Shown piece after piece: positions 1 to 6,004 of a stretch of DNA of 6,004 nt. The notes beneath the pieces were generated by a model, which ran no database searches, was not told the DNA's origin, and saw only the letters and a list, made by a program, of their open reading frames with translations. Made by a program: the position numbers and the translations under genes. The stretch comes from an uncultured Odoribacter sp. (lineage in GTDB: Bacteria; Bacteroidota; Bacteroidia; Bacteroidales; Marinifilaceae). Where the stretch lies: contig CAMRAP010000110.1 in the NCBI GenBank assembly GCA_947039985.1, forward strand, positions 1 through 6,004, in the 5' to 3' direction. Positions within the stretch are counted from its first letter, which is position 1, and each line of letters opens with the position of its first letter.

Positions 1-49
1 ACGAGATTCTCCGGAGTGACTGGAGTTCAGACGTGTGCTCTTCCGATCT
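1..49 (+). other. Illumina P7/TruSeq index adapter left in the assembly (not genomic)
   Basis: Bases 1-7 match the 3' end of the P7 flow-cell oligo. Bases 8-15 (tctccgga) sit exactly where the 8-base i7 index belongs and, from memory, are the reverse complement of TruSeq HT index D702. Bases 16-49 match the 34-base TruSeq Read 2/index adapter, ending in the characteristic gctcttccgatct. Genomic sequence therefore begins at base 50. An apparent GTG start at 33 lies inside the adapter, so the first six residues of the open frame there are artefacts. The match is continuous over all fixed adapter positions, which makes chance essentially impossible. Confidence 0.97.
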
Positions 50-716
50 ACTGAAATCAACACCTTCTAATTATGCTACTTTGTGGCGTGAGAAAAAAGA
101 GTTGGCAGAGTGCAAGCATCAACAATTTGCCGCGCAAGTGGAATGGTCTGATTGGAAAGCTTTTTCAATGATATTACCTGCCTTACCTGAAGGAGTAGCC
201 TTGCAATTGGCTAATAGTACTTCGGTGAGATATGCTCAATTATTCCACTATCCACAGGTGGCACGTGTGGATGGAAATCGGGGCACTAGTGGTATTGAAG
301 GCTCCACTTCTACAGCTGTAGGGGCTGCTGTTGTCAATGGTGATTTAACCGTTTTACTGACTGGCGATATGAGTTTTTTGTATGATTCCAATGCTTTGTG
401 GAATAAATATATCACTCCTCAATTAAAAATCATAGTGCTGAAAAATGGGGGTGGTGGAATTTTTCGTTTTATCCCCGGTCCCTCGGAACAAAAAGAGTTG
501 GAAGAGTGCTTTGAAACAGCGCAAGAGGTAAATGTTCAAGGATTTGCTGAACTTCATCATTTCGATTATTTTTATGCTGGTGATGAAAAGGAGTTGAATG
601 AGGTACTGCCTGCATTCTTTGCTGAAAGTAAACAGGCTGCTATTCTAGCCATTGAAACCCCTCGATTCAGAAATGCAGAGGTGCTAAAAGATTATTTCAG
701 AAAATTAAAAAACTAA
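50..716 (+). CDS. menD: MenD, SEPHCHC synthase, C-terminal part (5'-truncated by adapter junction)
   Basis: This is 2-succinyl-5-enolpyruvyl-6-hydroxy-3-cyclohexene-1-carboxylate synthase. It is a cytosolic thiamine-diphosphate (ThDP) enzyme that adds the succinic semialdehyde unit from 2-oxoglutarate to isochorismate, the first committed menaquinone step. About 222 genomic codons remain of a protein usually near 550 residues, and they cover the C-terminal ThDP-binding domain. Visible are the VDGNRGTSGIEGSTSTAVGAA region (bases 267-329), the ThDP/Mg motif GDMSFLYDSN (363-392) and the following NGGGGIFRFIPGP loop (444-482), all typical of MenD. The N-terminal and middle domains are missing because the sequence runs into adapter at base 49/50. 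This is a contig-edge truncation, not a biological one, and the GTG at 33 is not a real start. The stop is at 714-716, and menB follows after 10 bases. Confidence 0.95.
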
Positions 717-726
717 ATACAATACC

Positions 727-1542
727 ATGAGAGATTGGAAAATCATAAAAGAATACGAGGATATCAAATTTGAGTTCTTCGAAGGAATAGCAAAAATAAC
801 GATCAATCGTCCACAAGTATACAATGCTTTTCGTCCACAGACCAGTGATGAAATGTTGGATGCGATGCGTATCTGTCGAGAGAAAAGTGATGTAGGTGTG
901 GTCGTTTTAACAGGTATAGGCGATAAGGCTTTTTGTTCTGGTGGTGATCAGAATGTAAAGGGAGAGGGTGGTTATATTGATGAAAATGGAGTACCTCGTT
1001 TGAATATTTTGGATATGCATAAGGCTATCCGTTCACTGCCTAAGCCTGTGATTGCTATGGTGAATGGTTATGCTATTGGTGGTGGTCATGTTCTACATGT
1101 GATTTGTGATTTAAGTATTGCTTCAGAAAACGCCATATTCGGTCAGACGGGTCCTAAAGTGGGTAGTTTTGATGGAGGATTTGGTTCGTCTTACTTGGCT
1201 CGTTGTGTGGGTCAGAAAAAAGCACGTGAAATTTGGTTCTTATGTCGTCAATACTCTGCTAAAGAGGCGGAAGAGATGGGATTAGTGAATAAGGTTGTAC
1301 CCTTGGAGCAATTGGAGAACGAAACCGTGGAGTGGTGTCAGACCATCATGCAACGTAGTCCAATGGCAGTTCGAATGATAAAAAGAGCTTTAAATGCTGA
1401 ATTGGATGGACAGCATGGATTGATGGAGTTTGCAGGTGATGCAACGATGATGTATTATATGATGGAAGAGGCACAAGAAGGGAAACGTGCTTTCTTGGAA
1501 AAACGTGATCCTGCCTTTGATAAATTCCCTAAGTTTCCTTAA
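727..1542 (+). CDS. menB: MenB, 1,4-dihydroxy-2-naphthoyl-CoA synthase (type I)
   Basis: This 271-residue crotonase-superfamily enzyme closes the second ring of the naphthoquinone by an intramolecular Claisen (Dieckmann-type) condensation of o-succinylbenzoyl-CoA, giving DHNA-CoA. Visible landmarks are the CSGGDQ motif (residues 70-75), Tyr83 in GGYI, the oxyanion-hole stretch AIGGGH (116-121), the active-site segment QTGPKVGSFDGG (140-151, with Ser147 and Asp149) and the C-terminal KRDPAFDKFPKFP tail. Gly142 in QTG is the type I signature. From the E. coli and mycobacterial structures, type I enzymes use bound bicarbonate as the catalytic base, whereas type II enzymes carry an Asp there. The length is normal and the gene complete. 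The ATG at 727 fits the family N-terminus, and no convincing Shine-Dalgarno precedes it, as is common in Bacteroidota. It lies 10 bases after menD and 12 before menC. Confidence 0.97.
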   Translation: MRDWKIIKEYEDIKFEFFEGIAKITINRPQVYNAFRPQTSDEMLDAMRICREKSDVGVVVLTGIGDKAFCSGGDQNVKGEGGYIDENGVPRLNILDMHKAIRSLPKPVIAMVNGYAIGGGHVLHVICDLSIASENAIFGQTGPKVGSFDGGFGSSYLARCVGQKKAREIWFLCRQYSAKEAEEMGLVNKVVPLEQLENETVEWCQTIMQRSPMAVRMIKRALNAELDGQHGLMEFAGDATMMYYMMEEAQEGKRAFLEKRDPAFDKFPKFP

Positions 1543-1554
1543 TGGTTTTAGAAC

Positions 1555-2568
1555 ATGCTAAAAGCATCATATACAAAATATAGCCTTCATTTTAAAGAAC
1601 CTGTGGGTACTTCTCGCGGAGTGATGCGTGATAAGTCGACCTATTTTATTCGAATTTGGAATGATGTAAATCCAGCTGTGATTGGAGTGGGGGAGTGTGC
1701 CTTGTTTATAGGACTGAGTGATGATGATAGACCTGATTATGAGGAGCAATTGCAGTTGGTTTGTGATCGTATTGACAGTATACAGTTGCAGGAGTTAAAC
1801 GCATGGAGTTCTATTCGTTTTGGGGTGGAGATGGCGAAACGTAATTTGTTGTATGGTGGAGAGATTTATTTCCCTTCGCCTTTTACAGCGGGGAGTCAAT
1901 CCATTGAAATAAACGGTTTGATTTGGATGGGCAGTCGTGAAACGATGCTAGAGCGTATCCAACAGAAATTGGAGGATGGTTTTCGTTGTTTAAAATTAAA
2001 GATAGGAGCAATTGATTTTGATGCAGAGCTTTCACTTTTGAGTTATATACGACAAAGATTTAGTCGTGATGAATTAGAATTACGAGTGGATGCCAATGGA
2101 GCATTTACTCCCTCTGAGGCAATGGCAAAATTGAGAGCTTTAGCCAGTTTCGATCTCCATTCAATAGAACAACCCATACGGCAAGGAGCGTGGAAAGAGA
2201 TGGCTACTTTATGTCAATCAAGCCCCATACCCATTGCTTTGGACGAGGAGTTGATAGGAGTCAATGAGTGGGTGAAAAAACAGGAACTTTTAGAAAGAAT
2301 ACAGCCTCAATATATCATATTAAAACCGGCATTATGTGGTGGTTTTGAAGGAGCAGAAGAGTGGATTCAATTGGCAGAAGAACGGAATATAGGCTGGTGG
2401 GTGACTTCGGCATTGGAGTCGAATGTCGGTCTGAATGCTATCGCTCAATGGGTGTCGAGACTCCCCATCACAATGCCACAAGGACTTGGGACAGGTCAGT
2501 TATATACCAATAATACGCCTACTTGCTTGGTGCAGAAAGGGTGTAAATTATCGATAAAAATAGTCTAG
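1555..2568 (+). CDS. menC: MenC, o-succinylbenzoate synthase
   Basis: This 337-residue enolase-superfamily enzyme dehydrates SHCHC to o-succinylbenzoate, an Mg-dependent cytosolic step. The N-terminal capping domain opens with the usual TSRGV element (residues 19-23). The TIM-barrel catalytic residues are all visible: Lys147 and Lys149 in LKLKIG; metal ligands Asp179 (RVDANGAF), Glu205 (IEQPI) and Asp230 (ALDEEL); and Lys257 in LKPAL on the opposite face. SALESNVG (285-292) and GLGTG (310-314) follow near the C-terminus. These match the KxK...D...E...D...K pattern of OSBS and the related dipeptide epimerases. The menaquinone operon decides for OSBS. The ATG at 1555 is chosen because the next Met (residue 24) would remove the first strand and TSRGV. 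Spacing is 12 bases from menB and 3 bases to menE, so translational coupling is likely. Confidence 0.95.
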   Translation: MLKASYTKYSLHFKEPVGTSRGVMRDKSTYFIRIWNDVNPAVIGVGECALFIGLSDDDRPDYEEQLQLVCDRIDSIQLQELNAWSSIRFGVEMAKRNLLYGGEIYFPSPFTAGSQSIEINGLIWMGSRETMLERIQQKLEDGFRCLKLKIGAIDFDAELSLLSYIRQRFSRDELELRVDANGAFTPSEAMAKLRALASFDLHSIEQPIRQGAWKEMATLCQSSPIPIALDEELIGVNEWVKKQELLERIQPQYIILKPALCGGFEGAEEWIQLAEERNIGWWVTSALESNVGLNAIAQWVSRLPITMPQGLGTGQLYTNNTPTCLVQKGCKLSIKIV

Positions 2569-2571
2569 GTC

Positions 2572-3576
2572 ATGAAGAGGATGGCAAATATATTCAAAAG
2601 CTGGCAAGAGGAGCAGGGGAATGAGGAGCTTACCGCCTTTTTACAGGAGTGGTTTAACGATCAGTCTTATGTCATAGGTCATACTTCTGGTTCAACAGGA
2701 AAGCCAAAGGAGATGCAATTAAGCAAGGAGGATATGCGAGCTTCTGCTAGATTGACAAATGAATATTTTGGTATCTGTGAGGAGTCTGTTTTGCTATTGT
2801 GCCTTTCTGTGTCGTATATTGCAGGAAAGATGATGGTGGTTAGAGCTTTGGAGGCAGGGGCTGATCTGATTATTGCTGATGTTTCTTCTCGTCCTTTACG
2901 AAATATTGAGCACAGGGAGATTGATTTAGTTGCCATGGTTCCGATGCAGGTAGAAGAGACGTTGAAACATCCTAAGGAGCAGGCTGTTTTAGCTGAAATA
3001 AAACATTTATTGATAGGGGGGGCTTCGGTTTCTCCCCATCTAGAACGAGGATTAAAAGGGCTTCCAACGGTATCTTATGCTACTTATGGAATGACAGAAA
3101 CGGTGTCGCATATTGCATTACGGCGTTTAAACTGCGATCCATGTTATTTGGCTTTGGGAAAGGTCTGTTTTTCAACCGATGAGCGGGATTGCTTAGTGAT
3201 TGAGGCTCCACATTTAAAAGAGAAAATATTTGTGACCAATGATATGGTAGAGTTGGTTAATCAGTACTCTTTTAAGTGGTTGGGACGTTATGATCAGGTG
3301 ATTAACTCCGGTGGTCTGAAGTTTTTTCCAGAGCTGATAGAGAGAAAAATAGCCATAAATATTTCTAGGCGTTATTTTATTAGTTCACAAGCCGATGAAC
3401 GACTAGGAGAGCATATCGTACTTGTCATTGAAGGAAACCCGCTAGCTCCTAGAGCGCTTGATCAATTACAAAAAAAACTGAAAGCTTTACTGTCTGATTA
3501 CGAACAACCGAAGGCTATTCTATTTTTACCACATTTCCACGAAACTAGTTCGGGAAAGGTGATTCGCTTGCTTTAA
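2572..3576 (+). CDS. menE: MenE, o-succinylbenzoate-CoA ligase, compact form
   Basis: This ANL-superfamily (adenylate-forming) ligase activates o-succinylbenzoate with ATP and then CoA to give OSB-CoA, the substrate of MenB. The core motifs appear in order: the P-loop HTSGSTGKPK (residues 37-46), LIGGASV (147-153), YGMTET (172-177), TNDMVEL (222-228), the hinge WLGRYDQVINSGG (236-248) and the C-terminal ETSSGKVIRLL, where Lys329 fits the invariant adenylation lysine. At 334 residues it is well below the roughly 450-490 of E. coli or Bacillus MenE. The shortfall lies mainly before the P-loop, which starts at residue 37. Since every catalytic motif is present, this looks like a naturally compact version rather than a broken gene. 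The start is ATG at 2572, with ATG at 2581 as the alternative. Only a weak upstream AGG resembles a ribosome binding site. It is the last gene of the operon seen here. Confidence 0.94.
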   Translation: MKRMANIFKSWQEEQGNEELTAFLQEWFNDQSYVIGHTSGSTGKPKEMQLSKEDMRASARLTNEYFGICEESVLLLCLSVSYIAGKMMVVRALEAGADLIIADVSSRPLRNIEHREIDLVAMVPMQVEETLKHPKEQAVLAEIKHLLIGGASVSPHLERGLKGLPTVSYATYGMTETVSHIALRRLNCDPCYLALGKVCFSTDERDCLVIEAPHLKEKIFVTNDMVELVNQYSFKWLGRYDQVINSGGLKFFPELIERKIAINISRRYFISSQADERLGEHIVLVIEGNPLAPRALDQLQKKLKALLSDYEQPKAILFLPHFHETSSGKVIRLL

Positions 3577-3583
3577 TATGATC
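3577..3583. other. 7-base gap between convergent menE and tilS
   Basis: The stop codons of menE (plus) and tilS (minus) face each other across 7 bases. I see no hairpin with a U-tract in or next to the gap. Termination of either transcript would have to occur inside the opposite gene or be Rho-dependent, which is inference. Confidence 0.85.
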
Positions 3584-4912
3584 TTATTTCTTGATATGAA
3601 CCTGAATAATATTTTTAGTCAATGCATTGATTTTAAATCTGTCATCTAATCGATGGTTAATAATCCAACAAATTTTATTGTCAGAGTTCAATAGTAGACA
3701 TTCTTTTTTTTGTTTACTACTGAATTTTTGATCGATAAAGAAATCGCTAAGCTTCTTCTTACTTTTTTTCATTCCGATGGGACAGAAATAGTCTCCTACT
3801 TGCCAGTTGCGAATTAGAAGTGGAAACTTGACTTTATCTGCATCCATACAAGCAATATTTGATTGCATGGGTATTTCAAAATTCTCTGGTTTTGGAAAAC
3901 AACTCACTTCAAAGGCTAAAGAGCCTATGTTGTAATTGCCACATTCGTCAATGTTAATCGTGGTTTGAATGTTATTTGAATTGTCGTAAAGTCGCCAGTA
4001 AGTTCGTCCCCTCACTAAAATATGCTTGTTCGCCACAAATTGTTTGCCTGGGATAGCTGTATGGCTGTTTAGAATATCTCCAATTTGAGTTTTATTGAAA
4101 CCAAATGGTTTTAATATTTCATAGAGTAGGGTATAAGGTGCTGGTGTTGCTAATGTTTTTGCAATATCAATTAAGATTTCATCTTCTTCGCAATCTAGAA
4201 CACTTTCTTGTAATTTCTGGATGCCATATCTGAATATTTTTTCCGTTTCTGTAAAGGTATTACAGTTGTCTGCAACCGTATCTAAAAAAGATGGATTGAT
4301 CTCCTTCAATACAGGTATGACTTGATGTCGTATTCTATTGCGGACATGATCCAATGAATTATTACTTGAATCTGTACGATAGCCCAATTGATTTTCTTCA
4401 ATATAGTTTAGAATATCGGCTTTGGTGCAGGATAAAAGTGGACGTATAACGTCATTGTTTATCGGTTTTATACCTGTGAGTCCTTTTATACCAGTTCCTC
4501 TACAATAGTTTATAAACACAGTTTCGGCAACATCATCTGCATGGTGTCCAGCAACGATGTAGTCCATATTCTTTTTTTCTTTGATCTCTTTAAACCAAGC
4601 ATATCGGAGTTCTCTTGCTGCCATTTCAATGCTAATTCCTTTTTCATTGGCATATTCAATGGTATTGAATTTTTTGACACTGTGAGTGATGCCGTAGCTT
4701 TCACAAAAGCGTTTTACAAACTGTTCATCCATGTCTGACTCTTTTCCCCGTAGGGAAAAGTTGCAATGCAGTACTAATATGCGCAAGTTGAGGTATTTAA
4801 AAGCGTGTAACAGACTGATAGAGTCTGCTCCACCACTTACTGTCACGATAAATCCTGCATCTTGCGGAATCTGATATTTTTTTAGAAAACTTTCTATTGC
4901 TTTTCGTACCAT
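3584..4912 (-). CDS. tilS: TilS, tRNA(Ile)-lysidine synthetase
   Basis: TilS uses ATP and lysine to convert C34 of the CAU-anticodon tRNA-Ile to lysidine, changing both its charging and its codon reading from Met/AUG to Ile/AUA. It is essential in most bacteria. The N-terminal PP-loop is SGGADS (residues 26-31), followed by HCNFSLRGKESDMDE (49-63), GHHADDVAET (122-131), RPLL (157-160), the DSSN element (181-184) and RNRIRH (191-196). These are the standard TilS catalytic-domain landmarks. The C-terminal part contains the TilS_C-type stretch LLIRNWQVGDYFCPIGM and KKLSDFFIDQK. At 442 residues it is full length for Bacteroidota. The ATG at 4912 directly precedes the family N-terminus, without a clear Shine-Dalgarno. 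It lies 25 bases downstream of uup on the same strand, so it probably depends on a promoter upstream of or within uup. It converges with menE. Confidence 0.96.
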   Translation of the reverse strand: MVRKAIESFLKKYQIPQDAGFIVTVSGGADSISLLHAFKYLNLRILVLHCNFSLRGKESDMDEQFVKRFCESYGITHSVKKFNTIEYANEKGISIEMAARELRYAWFKEIKEKKNMDYIVAGHHADDVAETVFINYCRGTGIKGLTGIKPINNDVIRPLLSCTKADILNYIEENQLGYRTDSSNNSLDHVRNRIRHQVIPVLKEINPSFLDTVADNCNTFTETEKIFRYGIQKLQESVLDCEEDEILIDIAKTLATPAPYTLLYEILKPFGFNKTQIGDILNSHTAIPGKQFVANKHILVRGRTYWRLYDNSNNIQTTINIDECGNYNIGSLAFEVSCFPKPENFEIPMQSNIACMDADKVKFPLLIRNWQVGDYFCPIGMKKSKKKLSDFFIDQKFSSKQKKECLLLNSDNKICWIINHRLDDRFKINALTKNIIQVHIKK

Positions 4913-4937
4913 ATTGAAGATTTAAGACAATTGAATA

Positions 4938-5942
4938 TTAGGAGTCCATTTCGCTTAATTCAAGCCATCTCATCTCTTTCGTATCCAAAAGATCGATCAG
5001 CTCAGCGATTCTGTTTGCTTTCATCAAGAGTTCATCATTGCTCAGTGTTCCTGAGTTTAAAGCTGTTTCAATGGTTGATTTTTCAACATTAAATAGCTCT
5101 AAATCTTTTTCCAACTGCATCATTTCTTGACGTTCTTTAAAGCTTAGTTTTGGTTTCTTCTCAGCTTTTTTAGCACTACTTACAGCTGGCTGTATTTGTT
5201 CTTGTGGCTGTTTTTTTTTCTCCTTTTCCTCTTTTTGTTGTAGCTCTTTTTCTTCCTCTTGTTGATTCTTATATTGTGTATAGTTACCCGGGAAATCCTT
5301 GACAACTCCATCTCCTTTGAATGCAAAAATTCTGTCTACCACTTTGTCTGTGAAAAAACGGTCGTGGGAAACAACTAGCAAACACCCTTTAAAACTTTGA
5401 AGATACTCTTCGAGCACATTCAGTGTTACGATATCTAGGTCGTTTGTAGGTTCATCAAGAATAAGAAAATTTGGATTACCCATCAATATGGTGAGTAGGT
5501 ATAATCTTCGTCTCTCCCCTCCACTAAGTTTAGATACAGGTGAATATTGCTGTTTGTCTGTAAACATAAAGTACTCCAAAAACTGTGATGCAGACATCAC
5601 TCTATTGCTTCCTAGCTCTATGCGTTCAGAGATATTTTTTACAATATCAATAGCCCTATCATTGTCATCAAATTTGATACCTGATTGTGTATAATATCCG
5701 TATTTAACGGTTTCGCCAATGGAAATACTACCGCTATCAGGCTCTAAGTTTTGAGTAATGATATTTAGGAAAGTGGATTTACCGACTCCATTTTTACCTA
5801 TAATTCCAATTTTATCTCCTCTCACAAATTTATATGAAAAGTCTTTGACCATATAGGTCGTATCAAAGCTTTTACACACATTATCTAGTTCGAGTATTTT
5901 ATTACCTAAACGTTTTCCTTGGATGTCAAGTTCTAATCTAAA
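4938..5942 (-). CDS. uup: Uup-type ABC-F ATPase, C-terminal half (5' end missing or broken)
   Basis: ABC-F proteins are soluble tandem-ABC ATPases without membrane domains. Uup is linked to ribosome function and to suppression of transposon precise excision. Here only the second ABC domain and tail are seen. With the GTG at 5879 counted as residue 1, landmarks are Walker A GKNGVGKST (28-36), signature LSGGERRRL (118-126), Walker B FLILDEPTNDLD (138-149) and the switch histidine VSHDR (170-174). A Lys/Glu/Gln-rich linker (about 203-245) leads into a Uup-like C-terminal coiled coil starting near KLSFKERQEMM and ending LDTKEMRWLELSEMDS. The GTG is not a real start: the frame stays open upstream and reads family-like sequence (LELDIQGKRLGNKILELDNV region) to about 5942. 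A complete Uup has about 620-640 residues, so the first ABC domain is absent. Beyond 5942 the reading frame makes no Uup sense and meets a stop. The call as Uup rather than another ABC-F rests on the C-terminal coiled coil. Confidence 0.9.
   Translation of the reverse strand, partial: FRLELDIQGKRLGNKILELDNVCKSFDTTYMVKDFSYKFVRGDKIGIIGKNGVGKSTFLNIITQNLEPDSGSISIGETVKYGYYTQSGIKFDDNDRAIDIVKNISERIELGSNRVMSASQFLEYFMFTDKQQYSPVSKLSGGERRRLYLLTILMGNPNFLILDEPTNDLDIVTLNVLEEYLQSFKGCLLVVSHDRFFTDKVVDRIFAFKGDGVVKDFPGNYTQYKNQQEEEKELQQKEEKEKKKQPQEQIQPAVSSAKKAEKKPKLSFKERQEMMQLEKDLELFNVEKSTIETALNSGTLSNDELLMKANRIAELIDLLDTKEMRWLELSEMDS
5211..5219 (-). repeat. A9 homopolymer tract inside uup linker
   Basis: Nine consecutive T on the plus strand give AAAAAAAAA in the uup message, coding for a Lys-Lys-Lys run in the low-complexity linker between the second ABC domain and the coiled coil. 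Tracts of this length are prone to polymerase slippage and to sequencing indels. Here the frame is intact through it, because the coiled-coil tail downstream still reads correctly. Confidence 0.8.
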
Positions 5943-6004
5943 CCAGGCAGAAGACGATCATGTGTAGTATTCTGTTAAAACGACAGCATCCGCTTTAATT
6001 CCTG
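5943..6004. other. Unassigned right-edge segment, probable chimeric or erroneous junction
   Basis: These 62 bases should continue uup upstream into the linker between its two ABC domains, but no minus-strand frame resembles Uup. The uup frame reads WASSS and then a stop at 5958-5960. Further on it reads a short open stretch, GIKADAVVLTEYYT, that looks protein-like but that I cannot assign. The other minus frames and the plus frames are short and closed. Bases 5947-5956 (gcagaagacg) are identical to ten bases of the Illumina P7 oligo. A mis-joined or mis-primed contig end is the likeliest reading; a genuine disruption of uup cannot be excluded from sequence alone. Confidence 0.55.

Noticed and set aside
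1567..1749. Minus-strand open frame of 60 residues inside menC
   Set aside because: It lies wholly within a confidently assigned gene, has no recognisable motif, and is explained as a shadow of the menC coding frame.
2679..2936. Minus-strand open frame of 85 residues inside menE
   Set aside because: It overlaps the P-loop region of menE on the opposite strand and has no family features; shadow frame.
4510..4738. Two open frames (65 residues plus, 64 residues minus) inside tilS
   Set aside because: Both overlap conserved TilS catalytic-domain sequence in other frames and carry no independent support.
5203..5260. T-rich tract as a possible terminator or regulatory element
   Set aside because: It lies within the uup coding frame and encodes the Lys/Glu/Gln-rich linker. 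I see no paired stem beside it.
5488..5694. Plus-strand open frame of 68 residues inside uup
   Set aside because: It is antisense to the ABC signature region of uup, with no motif or ribosome binding site of its own.
5877..5879. GTG as the start of a stand-alone single-ABC protein
   Set aside because: The upstream frame (5880-5942) continues with conserved ABC-domain N-terminal sequence, and the GTG falls inside the first conserved strand of the domain. It is an internal Val codon.
50..6004. A new defence, mobile or CRISPR-like system
   Set aside because: Every coding stretch is a recognised housekeeping gene. There are no direct-repeat arrays, transposase motifs, integrase sites, toxin-antitoxin pairs or tRNA genes visible.

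Overview
The window looks like a chromosomal housekeeping segment from a member of the Bacteroidota, most likely Bacteroidales. The basis is the menD-menB-menC-menE gene order, the wording of the MenB and TilS proteins, starts with almost no Shine-Dalgarno sequence, and AT-rich DNA. This assignment comes from recalled family features; no search was run.

Layout. Bases 1-49 are not genomic: they match the Illumina P7/TruSeq index adapter, including an 8-base index. Genomic DNA starts at about base 50, inside menD. Bases 50-3576 hold four tightly packed plus-strand genes for menaquinone (vitamin K2) biosynthesis: the C-terminal part of menD, then complete menB, menC and menE, with gaps of 10, 12 and 3 bases. 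They form one operon whose promoter and earlier genes lie off the left end. Bases 3584-4912 hold complete tilS on the minus strand, and 4938-5942 hold the C-terminal half of a Uup-type ABC-F ATPase, also minus. The uup and tilS genes are 25 bases apart and probably co-transcribed. menE and tilS converge with only 7 bases between their stop codons.

Right edge. Uup-like coding can be followed to about base 5942. Beyond it the frame reads unrelated residues and hits a stop at 5958-5960, although the gene should continue for roughly another 300 codons. With adapter at the other end, a contig-edge chimera or read error at 5940-6004 is more likely than a real pseudogene.

How the genes work together. 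MenD makes SEPHCHC from isochorismate and 2-oxoglutarate. MenC makes o-succinylbenzoate (after a MenH step not seen here), MenE activates it to OSB-CoA, and MenB closes the naphthoquinone ring to DHNA-CoA. TilS is the essential tRNA-Ile lysidine synthetase, and Uup is a cytosolic ABC-F protein linked to ribosomes or nucleic acids.

I found no RNA genes, CRISPR arrays, mobile elements, origins or new biological system. The most notable observations are technical: adapter contamination at the left and a suspicious break at the right. No gene-free stretch exceeds 300 bases.
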